Part shown: positions 46,791 to 57,860 of the stretch, one piece after another | How positions within the stretch are numbered: the stretch's first letter is position 1 | Layout of the letters: the number at the start of each line of letters is the position of its first letter | Assembly (NCBI GenBank): GCA_023525975.1 | Contig: CM042032.1 | Coordinates: 74,112,260 to 74,176,259, forward strand | Length of the DNA stretch: 64,000 nucleotides | Source: Smallanthus sonchifolius | Taxonomy: Eukaryota; Streptophyta; Magnoliopsida; Asterales; Asteraceae | Direction: 5' to 3' | Program-made: the position numbers and the translations under genes | The notes under the pieces: model-generated | Databases searched by the model: none | Told to the model about the DNA's origin: nothing | The model's input: only the letters and a program-made list of their open reading frames with translations

Positions 46791-47077
46791 CCCTGAAAAC
46801 CCCTCTCTTTCTCTTCTCTTCTCTTCTCTCCATAAAAAAAACCTAGAACACCAATTTTCCATGCTTCCTTTCAAATCCTTCTCTTCTCTCCTTAAATGAA
46901 ACTCAGGAACACAGCGTAAAGCACAAATTCCTGAATCTCGCTCACAAAAACCTAGAAAGTAGAAACCGTGTCAATTCCCATTACCGAGTGTTCTTCGTCT
47001 TCATGACTCTACTGAGACCGCATCATCTATGTTTGTGAGTCCTATTGACATTTCTAAAAAGAATTTTCAACTTCTAT
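46791..47077. other. CT-rich, UTR-like DNA without a gene
   Basis: CTCTTCTCTTCTCTTCTC-type pyrimidine tracts (46800-46890) resemble a plant 5' UTR, but no coding exon follows. Confidence 0.35.
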
Positions 47078-47280
47078 AAAGTTTTTTTTTTTGAACGGCA
47101 AACTTCATTATATTAATGAAGGCGGGACTAGAGAGAAAATAGAACCCGCGAGATTACACAGGGAATAAAGCAAGATTACAGTTTTTCTAAAAAACCAAAT
47201 TTACACCAAGAGGCCCATTCAACTCCATCCAAGCGAGCTCTATGCTTGATCCAAAGTTAATCTCATATGCTGCATTAGTA
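47078..47280 (-). mobile_element. LINE 3' end, 5'-truncated
   Basis: On plus it opens with ten T's then GAACGGCAAACTTCATTA; on minus this is a 3' end TTGCCGTTC followed by poly(A), a common terminus of plant L1-type LINEs. Only about 200 bp remain and no RT is present. The target-site duplication was not resolved. Confidence 0.6.
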
Positions 47281-47590
47281 CATTTTATAAAATTAATTTT
47301 TGTTTTCTGGTGGTGGGATATTTGATTTGATTTCTATTTACGAGCCAGTGTGTACAGTCTTTCAATGTGCATATATTTCTTGCCTCATGGTTCAAGGTTA
47401 AATGGCAAACAAGGGGTAGTTCGGTGTCTATGCGTTTATTTCAATATGTTCTTGTTAAGTAGTTTCTTGAAATTTGATTGTTTAATTTAAATGTGAATTG
47501 AAGGTGACAAATGTTGTTTGATTTAGTGTGCAATTGCTTCAGTGCATTATTAGCTCTTTTGTTGTTTGATTTGGTGTACAATTGCTTCTG
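47281..47590. other. no gene seen
   Basis: Contains a direct repeat of about 30 bp built on TTGTTTGATTT(A/G)GTGT(G/A)CAATTG at about 47515 and 47563. Nothing else assigned. Confidence 0.5.
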
Positions 47591-47795
47591 CTCTATAACT
47601 TCACCTTAGCTTTGCGCGAGGGATGGGTGCTGCAGGTTGGTTTGGGGAGGGGGGAGGGCTGTTTGGAGGGGTGGGTGTGGGGTTGTTTGGAGGTGTATTT
47701 GGGAGAGTGGGTGTAGGTGTGGTAATAGGATCGGTACACAGGTGACAAGGAGGAGTCACAACAGAAGGGGTTGGAGCAGGTGGGGTGGCCGGCTT

Positions 47796-50027
47796 TTAAG
47801 TGTGGGGTGGCACATGATCGTCCAAAAAATTGGATAAAGATAAGGTGGAAAGTTGAGCATAAGTGGTATCCCCGGTAAATGGGAAGGTGTTTTCATCAAA
47901 GCGAGCATGGCGGGTAACGTAGATTCTCGAAGTAGTTGGATCAAGGCACCAGAATCCTTTGTATTGAGAGAAATATCCAATATAAATACATGGCAAACTT
48001 CGTGGTGCTAGCTTGTGTTTGGCATAATCCCGTAGGTACGGATAGACACGGAAAGCAAATGGGTGAAACATGTTATAAGATGGGACTTGCAAAAATAACA
48101 ACTCAAATGGTGTTTTTCCTTGTAACACGGGGTAACCGATTAATTATGTAAACGGCCGAGCTAAAAGCATGAACCCAATATGAGGAGGGTATGTGACCAT
48201 TAAAAAGCATTGCCAAACCCGTTTCTACGATATGTCTGTGCTTGCGTTCGACTCGCCCATTTTGTTGGGGCGTGTACGGGCATGATATACGATGAAATGT
48301 GCCATTTTCTTGGAAGAGATGCCGAACATTATGATTTAAAAATGCAGTGCCCCCGTCGCTTTGAAACACTTTAACTTTGCGTGAAAATTGCGTTTGAACA
48401 TATGGTAAGACACCTTGAGGATGTCATAAAATTCATATTTACGTTTTAGCAGGTAGAACCATGTAAACCTTGAGTAGTCATCAATAAACGCCACATAATA
48501 ACGGTGATCGTCAACCGAACAAATAGGTGAAGGTCCCCATAAGTCACAGTGAATTAAGTCGAGTGGGTTTAGAGCCCGTTTGTCATTTACGGTAAATGGG
48601 AGCCTTTCAGATTTAGCTAGTTGACATGGGGTACACATTAGAGGTTTAGGCAAAATGGAGGTGACACATAAATGTCCCAATTTATTTAATAATAAGATAG
48701 TGTCAAAGGACACATGGCCTAACCGCGAGTGCCATAATTCAAAAGATGCTTTTAGATTGGAACTAGATTTTGCCACAAGTGCTTGAGGAGTATTATTGAG
48801 GACATATAGGCCGCTTTCACATCTTCCCTGAGCTAGAACATGTCTCGTTCTTCGGTCCTGAATGTAGAAAAATGGTTGGGAAAACAAAACATTCACAGGA
48901 TTGTCAGTTGTTAACTTGCTAATAGATAACAGATTCTTTGTTAGTTTTGGAATGACAAGGATATCCCGTAAATGAAGATGATTAGACAGTTTTGAATGTC
49001 CCATGTGTGTTATAGGGAGAGTGGTGCCATTACCAAAAGCGACCTTTGCATTACCTATGTAGGGTGCCGGGTTAGTGACGGTATCAGGGGAAGCAGTCAT
49101 ATGATCCGTAGCCCCGAAATCAACAAACCAATCCGGTCCATTGGACGTAACGTGGCACCGCGCTTGGAAAGCGTTAGCCAATTCTGCAACAGTTTCAGGA
49201 GCATGATGGGCAAAGGAAGCAAGTCTGGGACAAGAACTAGCATAGTGTCCATTCATTCTGCAAAGTTGGCAATGAGGAGGACGGCGACCACGTCCCCTAC
49301 CGGCCCGAAAGGAATGTCCACCTCGGCCATGAGGAGTGAACCTGGGCTTGGCGGACTGGGCAGAAAAGGCAACTACAGGAGTGCCCGGGCCATGTAACGA
49401 GCGAAGAAACAACTCGTGATTCTCGGCTTGAGCAATCAGATCCCGGAAGCAAAGATCAGGCCGAGATGTCCGAATGGCAGTGGAGAAGTTTTCAAACGGA
49501 GTACCAAGACCGCAGAGGAACCAATGGAGTTTGTCCGTCTCATCAACGGGGTGGCCGATAGCGGCAAGTTGGTCCGTAACAGCTTTAAATCGCCGACCAA
49601 AGTCAGCCACCGAGGCAGACCCTTTGGAGATCTGGCGCAACTGGTCACGTAGGTTCTGAGTTCGCTCAATGGAAGAGTTACTGTATGCGGCTTCAAGGGT
49701 TGTCCAGATCTGTCTCGCGGTGGTGAGACCCAGAATTTCAGCGACGGATTCTTCGCTGAGAGAAGCATGAAGAAGGATTATGGCCCTTTGATCAGCCGAG
49801 AGCCAAGTGGCGTAAGCAGGGGCTGATTTCCCGGCTGTGGTAATTTCAAGCGCCGGAGCAGGGATGGTGCCATCAACGTGATGCAACAGGTTTTGGTAGG
49901 ACAGTAAGGGTAGCATCTGATTTTTCCAAAGTAGGTAATTGGATGAGGAAAGCTTGATAGTTATCATGTGCATGATGGTATTCATGGGGAGGGATTCAGA
50001 TGGGGAAGAGGAAGAAGAACCAGTCAT
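47796..50027 (-). pseudogene. Copia gag-protease-integrase, broken
   Basis: ATG at 50027 (MTGSSSSSPSES). Gag: LSSSNYLLWKNQMLPLLSYQ and a zinc knuckle CQLCRMNGHYASSC. Protease: WFVDFGATDHMT, where the usual Ser/Thr after the catalytic Asp is Phe, which would probably inactivate it. GAG-pre-integrase: LWHSRLGHVSFDTILL with CTPCQLAKSERLPF. Integrase core: DLWGPSP, then FQSDGGTAFLNHNVRHLF and PYTPQQNGRVERKHRHI (D, D and E retained). The frame shifts near 48370, where one base seems missing in the codon before VFQSDGG, and again near 48110; the last piece (47796-48128) has FAFRVYPYLRDYAKHKL and IGYFSQYKGFWC. No RT follows. Confidence 0.88.
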
Positions 50028-50120
50028 GGTTGCAGGGAGGTGAAGAGGAGCGGCAAGGGGAAGAGAGAGGGAAAGGGAGGTAGAAAGTGAAGGGTTTAAC
50101 AATTAGGCTGATACCATATT

Positions 50121-50786
50121 TGTTGTAAACTCCATGTTAAATATGGAGAGACAATCTATATATAATGATAAAAGTTACACTTAGGTACATCCAATGTTTT
50201 CAGAACCGGATCGAACAATGAACCGGACGTCTTAGAGGTTCACTGGTCGGACCGGATTCAAGAACCGGATGACGCAATAAATAATATAAATATTCATAAA
50301 AATATATAAAAATATATAAAAATTCCAAATACTACATATACAACCATTTAAACAATTTTGAGTTAAGGACGAGGGTTGTAGGTATGTATGAATTTTAATT
50401 ATTTTGAATCTTCAATTTTAATTTTGATTAGGGTTTTGGAGGACATGTGGCAGCGTATAAGTTAAAAGGAAAGAGCCAAATTGAGTTAACATTGTAAATA
50501 GAAGTAAGTATGAGGACTATAGGATAAAAAATATAAAAAAAATAGTAAAATTTTTTATTTTTTTTTAAAATTAAACTACCCGGTTCGACCACCGGTTCAC
50601 GGTTTGACCGCTGAACCGCTTGAACCGCCCGGTTCAACCAGCAAACGGTCTCAGAGCATGTAACCGGACCGGTGGAGGTCCCGGTTCCCGGTCCGGTCCG
50701 GTTTTCAAAACATTGGCTACATCAAAGAATGAACTAAATACAAAATAAATTACATGATATTTAAGTAGGTTTAATAATAGTCAACA
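50121..50786 (-). repeat. Ale-like Copia 5' LTR, split by a MITE
   Basis: On minus begins TGTTGACTATTATTAA and ends TTTACAACA, four bases before the primer site. Without the 524-bp MITE and its 8-bp duplication it is about 134 bp. No partner LTR remains. Confidence 0.7.
50192..50715. mobile_element. hAT MITE (524 bp) with 8-bp duplication
   Basis: Left end CAATGTTTTCAGAACCGGA; right end, reversed, CAATGTTTTGAAAACCGGA. Flanking octamers GGTACATC (50184-50191) and GCTACATC (50716-50723) match at 7 of 8. Both subterminal regions are dense in ACCGG/CCGGT, with AT-rich core. No coding sequence. It sits inside the Copia LTR and so came later. Confidence 0.88.
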
Positions 50787-50939
50787 CTCGTCCTGTACCC
50801 TTACCGTGCTGTATTTCAACTATTCTCCTTATTTCATTCACGGTTCATGCTTTGATTTTGAGGATGATCCGTTCTTCGCGGTTGCATTAAACTAATTTTA
50901 ACTGAAGTCTCTTAGAAAGGAATACAGTTTCTTATTGTC
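50787..50939. other. intron remnant of the callose synthase pseudogene
   Basis: The end of this stretch (TTTCTTATTGTC plus the CTCTT target) continues after the Copia as AACAG, then the exon at 61490, forming a normal pyrimidine-rich 3' splice region. No upstream exon seen. Confidence 0.5.
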
Positions 50940-50944
50940 CTCTT

Positions 50945-51755
50945 TGTTGGAAATATATATGTCCGGCCCTGATTATTTAACGCTACTAACTGAATTGTGA
51001 CCCGTAAGAGTTACACCTAGGGTAACGAATATTAAATCCACTAAACCGCTTAACTGGTAATTACGAACTGTTAGCGAGATAATATATTTTATATATATTC
51101 GTTACACCGGATTTATTATTTATACAGGTTTATAAATAATAATTTATATTTATTTGTTTTAATCTTTTATTAAAACAAATTAAATGGGTTCGGACTTTAA
51201 TATTAACTATTGAGTTTAGGCCCGGTATGGTTTTTATTAGGTTAAAGAGATTAGAAAAATTAATATATAAAGATATATTAAATATAATCACAATATATCT
51301 ATATATACACACACATGTGATTCCTTTTCATCGAAACAATTAAAAGCAGAAGCAAAATTTTGGTTTTTTCGTCAGCCGCCAAACACCAAAACTTATTCCT
51401 TTTGGTGATTTTCGGAACCACCAAATCAGTCCAAGCCGGTCTCTGCCCCGTTTCCGGCCAGCCCGGCGCTTCCCGTCTCTCACATTGTCGGTTCGTGATC
51501 TAGCATCGGTTCGTTGTACCTAGGTGTCTCAACCGATTAATCATTAACCACTAAGGTATAATTAATCTCATTGTTAGATTAAATATTTATATTCATATGT
51601 TTTGTAACCCAGATCCTGTCGAGTTTTCTTTTTGTGTTGAATCGGTTTCGTTCCGCTGCGTTTTAATAATTACTAAATAATTATTATTAATCTATAATTA
51701 TTTATCAACCGTTTTTGATAACTAATCTAACTGATATCCACAGTAAAACTGAACA
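50945..51755 (+). repeat. Copia 5' LTR (811 bp)
   Basis: Starts TGTTGGAAATATATATG and ends GTAAAACTGAACA. Shared with 60649-61479. CTATATATACACACA at about 51299 is a possible TATA region. Confidence 0.95.
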
Positions 51756-53250
51756 GTGGTATCAGAGCCTTGGTTACAACATACGAATCGGATCCGGTTT
51801 TTTAACCGGTTATAGATCACAAACTTTAACTTGTTTAAGTTTCTGATCTAGATATATTTTTAGGGCAATTTTATTATTTTTTTATTTTTATATTTTTTTG
51901 GCCAAAGTTTTATTTATTTTATTTGACCAAAAGGATTGTCCGATTGTTTGATTCTGTTAAATATGTAAATCTGGCCCGACCCTGTCTTATGCTTGTTTTC
52001 TGTTTTTGGTTTTATGGTTTTGGCTCATTTGATGGCTCAAAGTTGTAATAGGTTAGCTTTTATGTTTTGGCCCACTTTAATAGCTCAAAGTTGTAATAGC
52101 TTAAAGTTTTATTTTTTTTATTCTATGTAAATATTATAATAATAAAGACCCGAAGACAAAACTGAAGACGGCAACAGGATCTTGGATTTAGTGGGAGTCA
52201 CACAGAACTATTAAACGCATGCACGAAGTGCATCCATGTGGTTGTTTGTGTGTTGTGACCCCGTGACCTAGTTTGGTCTTGCTATAAGGCTCTAGCAAAA
52301 TCAAACAAATTTTCTTTGGCCATATGATTTACATATTTTTTGTTTGCTATTGTGGTTGCTTTTAATCTTATAATTGTTATAACATACCGACAAAATACCA
52401 AATTTTTCACAATCAAATTAATAACAAGTTCTAAACTTTTTTTTACAACTTGTGTATATTTTATATTAAAACAAATAGTTTGTTTTTAAAACAAATAATA
52501 ACCATTGCAGTTTTGCAATTTAAACTAATTTTAAAATTCCAACTCTCATAACTTAATAGTTATTTTAAACTATTAACTTTTAATTGGTTAATAACATCGC
52601 GACAAATTTAGTTTTAATAGGTTATTTAAAATTAAGTGTCATAAGAGATGAAATGGTTCATCACGTTATCACGATCTAATATATAGTAAAACTGACTTTT
52701 ACAACGCACGCATGATTTATCATTCGTTGTGTTTGACCCTATTCGGTAAAACACTAAAATTAAATCTCATATTTAAAATCTTTAGTCTATGCTATCCTAT
52801 TATAAGAACACTTGGGCATAACGTGAAACACCAGTGTTTGGAGCCACAGCACCGCACTTGGTGCGTAACCTATCCCTCCAATGTGCAAGGGTTTCGTTGA
52901 TACATCCGGCCCTTCCACATGTACATGTACTAGGGCGACTATTACTTTTCTCTCTAATACATGCCCCAGCTGTATGGAGACCAAAAGTGGGCTAAGATGA
53001 GGCTAAACGTATCAATGCATAGACAAGAGTTGTCTTAGCGGCCTCATACTCGAGAATTGTGCATTTTTCCCACAATTGGAAATTATTGTCAGTCTGCCTA
53101 AATCACTTGCTAATGTTGCGTGCCACAGCCGCCATTACTAATTGATATAACCAAATTCTCTATTTTTATTCTATTCTTTCCATGGGTCATTAATATAAGA
53201 ATTTATTACATCCAAAATACTAATTAACATTTAATTTGCTTATTTAACAG
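51756..53250 (+). other. Copia leader between primer site and gag
   Basis: About 1.5 kb, AT-rich, without a conserved ORF. Ends in TTATTTAACAG just before the gag ATG, which looks like a splice acceptor. Confidence 0.6.
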
Positions 53251-53366
53251 ATGTCTACTGAAAAAGAATCCATCTCCTCCTTCTCTATCAAGTCTTTGCT
53301 TGAGAATGAAAAACTGAATGACACCAACCTCATCTTGAACTCTCTCCCTAGTTCTTATGACAACTT
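53251..53366 (+). pseudogene. Copia gag N-terminus with internal deletion
   Basis: ATG at 53251. Starts MSTEKESISSFSIKSLLENE and soon joins to LILNSLPSSYDNF. In related Copia gags these two parts are separated by well over a hundred residues, so the middle was deleted in frame. The frame is cut by the solo LTR at 53367 and resumes at 56344-56349 (FVMNFNMNTW). Confidence 0.8.
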
Positions 53367-56343
53367 TGTAATATCCGAGATTTTTCCGTCATATATTTTC
53401 ATAAACAGTTGCACGTATCTGACACTTGAAATTTTAACAAAAACTATATTCTTGAAATAACACTGATATACTTGAGGTATATAATTTTGTATGAGATTAT
53501 TTAGAGATATATTAAATCCTTAACATTTTATGGATTTATAATAAAATAATTTATAAACTTATTCACAAAAAAAAAACTTGAAAAAACATAAATCTTGGAA
53601 ATTTTATTATAAATATATATAATAATAAAAATAAATATAAAATTTATAAAACCTAGTAGATTTTATAAAATAAAATCTATTCTATTATATTCTTATATAT
53701 ATAAAGTCTAGGGACTAAAACTGCAAATTTCTGAACTTGTTTTAAACTTACATTCAAGTTTTTACGTGAAATGATAAAGGTTGGAAACTTCAGGGACCTG
53801 TTTTGCAATAAGACCAAACTTCCGAAACTCAGAACCAATCATGGGTTCGAGTCCCGCATCGGCCGATTTTTAACCCATGTCGTCGATTTCGCATTTTCCC
53901 GTCCACATTCAGTGAACCTCGTTTCCCAGTCGCGCATGCGACCCAACCCCGAGGATATTCAATGCATGATTTCGAGTCTTGCGCACCGCATGAGTCGGAA
54001 TTGAACCCGTCGGCTCAACCCGACATTAATTCGCAAAATCGATTATAAATACGGGTAGGGGAGCATCAACAACACCACACCACAACTTCTCATACCCTCA
54101 ATTTCTCAAATTGACACCTACATTGCTCGATTCTTCATCTCGGCAGTCGACGCTCACCTTCAACCCGTTCTCACTTGTTTCAACATCGTTTAAGGTAATT
54201 CTTGTGACCATATTACTCGCATTCGTGTATAGATCAAAAGCCCTCTGTTTAATTTCATTAACAGAGGGCAAATCGAATCGAATTTGGGACTTGAAATTCT
54301 AGAGTTCATACGGTTTAGGGGATCGTTCGGGATTGTGTTTATCTTTTATTTATCCGGGTTATAACACCAGCGAGGCCCGTAGCCGGGTGGTTAGTCGGGT
54401 GTGTGTGTTTGAAGACCCGGGGCGGCGCAGGTTCGATCCGGCCAGCCCAGTTTTTTTGATACTTTTATTTTTTATGCTTTTTCACTCAATTTTAAATGCT
54501 TTAATTATTTTTATAAATTCTGTAAAGTTTTTATAAACATGAAAACGATTTTTAGTTACACTTTAATATTCCAGAACTATTTTATTTAATTAAAATATTG
54601 TTAAAACTTATGTTAATCCTTTAAAAATAGTTTTAAATGTTTAAACACTATAGAAATATTTTTAAAACTTTTATAAAACTTATAAATTCACAAGAACTAT
54701 TTATTCAAAACAGAAAACTAAATTTATTATTTGTTTTTCTAAAACTCAAGGAATTCTTTTAAACCTTTAATCTTTTATTTAATTTAAAAAGAAAGCTAAT
54801 TATGCTCTATTTTATTATTTATAAACTTATAAATATTATAATAGAGAAACTTTAATAAATGTTAAACTTACACTCTTTTGTAAAAAAATCTATAAACATA
54901 AATCTATTTGTTTATATAAATTTTAAAAAGAGAAATAAAGATACTTTATTTATTTCCTAGATAATTATAAAGTTATAAACTTTATAAAAACTAAATGAAA
55001 ACTTTAAACATTTATGAACTTATAAAACTTTATTTAACCACTTATAAACTTATAAATTAATAGAAACTCTATCTAAAACATATTAAACTTATGGTTTTCT
55101 TTTAGACTTTAAAAATACTTATAAACTTATAATTAAGATATAACCATATTCTATTTAATATCTTATAAACTTATAAGTGTTATTATCTATTTAAACGTAT
55201 TTATATTACGAATCTACTTGTATTATAAATACTTAATACTTAGAAACTTAATCAAATCTCAAATGATTCATGTTGATTATTCTTGTAAATTATTTAATTC
55301 TAAATACTTAGAAAACTATTTTGATTATTCTTACCTAACTTATATAATTAATAAGTAGTGAAACTTTTTAATAATTATTTTAATTAATAATTATTCTAAT
55401 CTATAAATCTATTAAACTGTGACATACAAGCCTTGTATCAAAACCTTTATTATAAACTTGATTTAAATTTCATAAACACAAATCATATCCGTCTCTCATT
55501 TGGAACCCTAGTCAATCCTAGATCCTAGATCCTTGTCTTAGACTTTTATTTAAAGCTTTAGACTTATATTCTTAGGCTTGTTGTGAGGATATTCTCCCTC
55601 AAATTCTTGCTACACTCAATCCTTGTCGGATACTCTTCATCCAATCCAAGTGAGTATACTTAGCCCCTTTTTCCATTTACATTCTTTTGGGGTGAAACAT
55701 GTTCAAACTTATACAATTCTTGTACAACTATGACTATATGCTTATTCTTGTGCTATACTTGAGACTTGCATGCTTGAATTAAACTTATAACTAGCATATT
55801 CATTAACTTTGATCAAGCCTATAGTAACAATGATAGATCTATTGTATTTGACCAATCCACCTTGATTGATTGACCCCTTCGGGGGGGAGCCCTTGGTGAT
55901 TGTTACTGAATTAAACTTTAAACTTGAGACTTATAAGGATAACCTGCGGGTTATGCCTAAACTTGGTTGGAGGGTTGAAGTGCACAATGTTTAAGATACT
56001 TGTTCTCATACTTACATTATAGAATGCATATATCATAGTGAATTGTAAATTCTTCTCAAATACTTGTTAAACTGTGTCAAAACCTTTGTATTTCACCAAC
56101 TATTTTGTAGTTGACAGATTCTTTCACATGTTTCAGGTTCTACATCATGAGACTTATTCGTGATCACATAGGATGCTTTGAACCTAGACTACTTAAATTA
56201 AATGTTGTATTCGTATCATTCTTCCTTGTATTGAATCTTAAATTATTCATTAATGAAATATCGAAACTTTAATAGTTAACCTTGTGCTATTGAACAACCG
56301 CGTCCGCCCCGACGTATAATCCGCCGTCGGTTGGGGTGTGACA
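53367..56343 (+). mobile_element. Gypsy solo LTR (2977 bp), Tekay/Del-like
   Basis: Starts TGTAATATCCGAG and ends GGGGTGTGACA, the usual ends of Tekay/Del chromovirus LTRs. Flanked by AACTT (53362-53366) and GACTT (56344-56348), a 4 of 5 match, and its removal rejoins the Copia gag frame exactly. It has a TATA box TATAAATA at 54044-54051 and no primer site, polypurine tract or ORF, hence a solo LTR. A middle zone (54470-55560) is dense in AAACTTATAAA-like units. It formed by insertion followed by LTR-LTR recombination. Confidence 0.85.
54372..54458 (+). other. tRNA-like polymerase III segment in the solo LTR
   Basis: TAGCCGGGTGGTTAGTCGGG resembles a box A region and CAGGTTCGATCCGG a box B, followed by TTTTTTT, a polymerase III terminator. 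The sequence does not fold into a proper cloverleaf (T-arm and acceptor stems fail), so it is a tRNA-derived relic, not a tRNA gene. Confidence 0.35.
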
Positions 56344-56348
56344 GACTT

Positions 56349-57860
56349 CGTAATGAACTTCAATATGAACACATGGCAGAAGACTATGCCCGAACTGCAC
56401 GGTATGCAGGAGACGGCCAAGATGAGCATATCAAGTGAGACTAATCAAGAGTTGATGGTCAAATATGCTGGTGTTAACAAGCCCAAAACCAAGAAAAAGG
56501 GTTATAACAGCAAAGGTAAGAAGCAAGTTGTTGTTGCTGCCAAGCATGCCGCCAATAATAACAAGCAAGTTGCAAAAGCACCCCCTCCCAAGGAGCGTCA
56601 GTTTTTTGAATGCAACAAGATGGGGCACTGGAAACGTAACTGCCCTGAATATCTGGCTAAGCTGAGATCGAAGAGAGCCAATGGTGAAGGCACCTCTTCA
56701 GGTATTTCTATTTATGATATTGAACTTTTCACCGTCTCTAGCGACACATGGGTATTTGATACCGGATGTGCTTATCACATTGTTAATGTATTGTGGGAGA
56801 CTGAAAAGTGGAAGAAGCTGAAACAAGGTGACATGGAACTCATCGTTGGTGATGGGAAGAGAGTACCGGTTCTTGCAACTGGAACATTTCACCTTTCATG
56901 TCCTTCTGGCCTTATAGTTATCTTAAATAACTGTTTGTTTGCACCTGGTTTAACCAGAAACATTATTTCAGTTTTATTATTGTTTGAACAAGGTTTTAAG
57001 TACGTTTTCAATGAAATTTCTATTTCTGCTTACTTAAATGATATTTTCTATTTTGAGGCTAAACCGCGAAATGGTATTTATGAGGTTGATGTTCAAACAA
57101 ATAATAACATATACAATCTTTCTAAACGTATCAAATCTAGCATTAATGATACATTTTTATGGCACTGTAGACTTGGTCACATAAGCAAGGCCCGCATGAA
57201 AAGGCTCCAATCCGATGGGATCCTTGAATCCACCGGACAGGACTCCTTTGAAGACTGCAAGTCTTGCTTAGCTGGCAAACTCACTAAAGGATCCTTCACC
57301 GGCATTGGTGAACGATCCAAGGATCTGCTAGGACTCATACACACCGATGTATGTGACCCTTTCAGAACTATGTCTAGAAATCATGAAAGATACTTTGTTT
57401 CATTCATCGAAGATTACAATCGATATGCTTATGTCTATCTTATGAAACACAAGCATGAAACTTTTTAAAAGTTCAAAGAGTTTCAAAACGAAGTGGAAAA
57501 CCAACTTGGTAAAACGATAAAGTCACTTCGATCAGATCGAGGTGGTGAGTATCTCAGCGCAGAGTTCATTAATCATCTCAAGGAGCGTGGAATAGTTTCA
57601 CTGCCCACTCCACCTGGCACACCCCAACGTAATGGCGTGAGCGAGAGGAGAAATCGAACCCTGCTTAATATGGTTCGATTGATGATGAGTAGAACAAACC
57701 TGCCTCACTCATTCTGGAGTTATGCTCTTATGACCGCCGCCCGCATTGTCAATCTTGCACCGACTAAGAAGGTAAACAAGACTCCATATGAGATATGGCA
57801 TGGGTCTAAACCCAACCTGTCTTACCTGAGAGTATGGGGATGTGATGCATATATCGCAGC
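56349..57860 (+). pseudogene. Copia gag C-terminus, protease and integrase, broken
   Basis: Gag end with FVMNFNMNTWQKTMPELHGM and a zinc knuckle FFECNKMGHWKRNC whose first Cys is Phe. Protease motif WVFDTGCAYHIV keeps Asp-Thr-Gly. GAG-pre-integrase: FLWHCRLGHISKARMKRL, CKSCLAGKLTKGSF. Integrase: HTDVCDPFRTMSRN, then after an in-frame TAA (57466-57468) SLRSDRGGEYLSAEF, PGTPQRNGVSERRNRTLLNM (D, D, E retained) and LSYLRVWGCDAYI. A frameshift near 57857 moves the frame, and the integrase end continues in another phase (57862 on). Confidence 0.9.

Larger units (their letters stand above)
47591..50786 (-). mobile_element. Ale-like Copia retrotransposon, 3' half missing
   Basis: Minus orientation: a short 5' LTR (50121-50786, about 134 bp once the nested MITE is removed), TGGTATCAG primer site at 50108-50116, gag, protease and integrase. 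RT, RNase H and the 3' LTR are missing, so the element was truncated after the integrase C-terminal region. The very short LTR and gag type are those of the Ale/Retrofit group. Confidence 0.8.

Noticed and set aside
54372..54458. Functional tRNA gene
   Set aside because: Box A and box B are visible but acceptor and T stems do not pair; treated as a relic.
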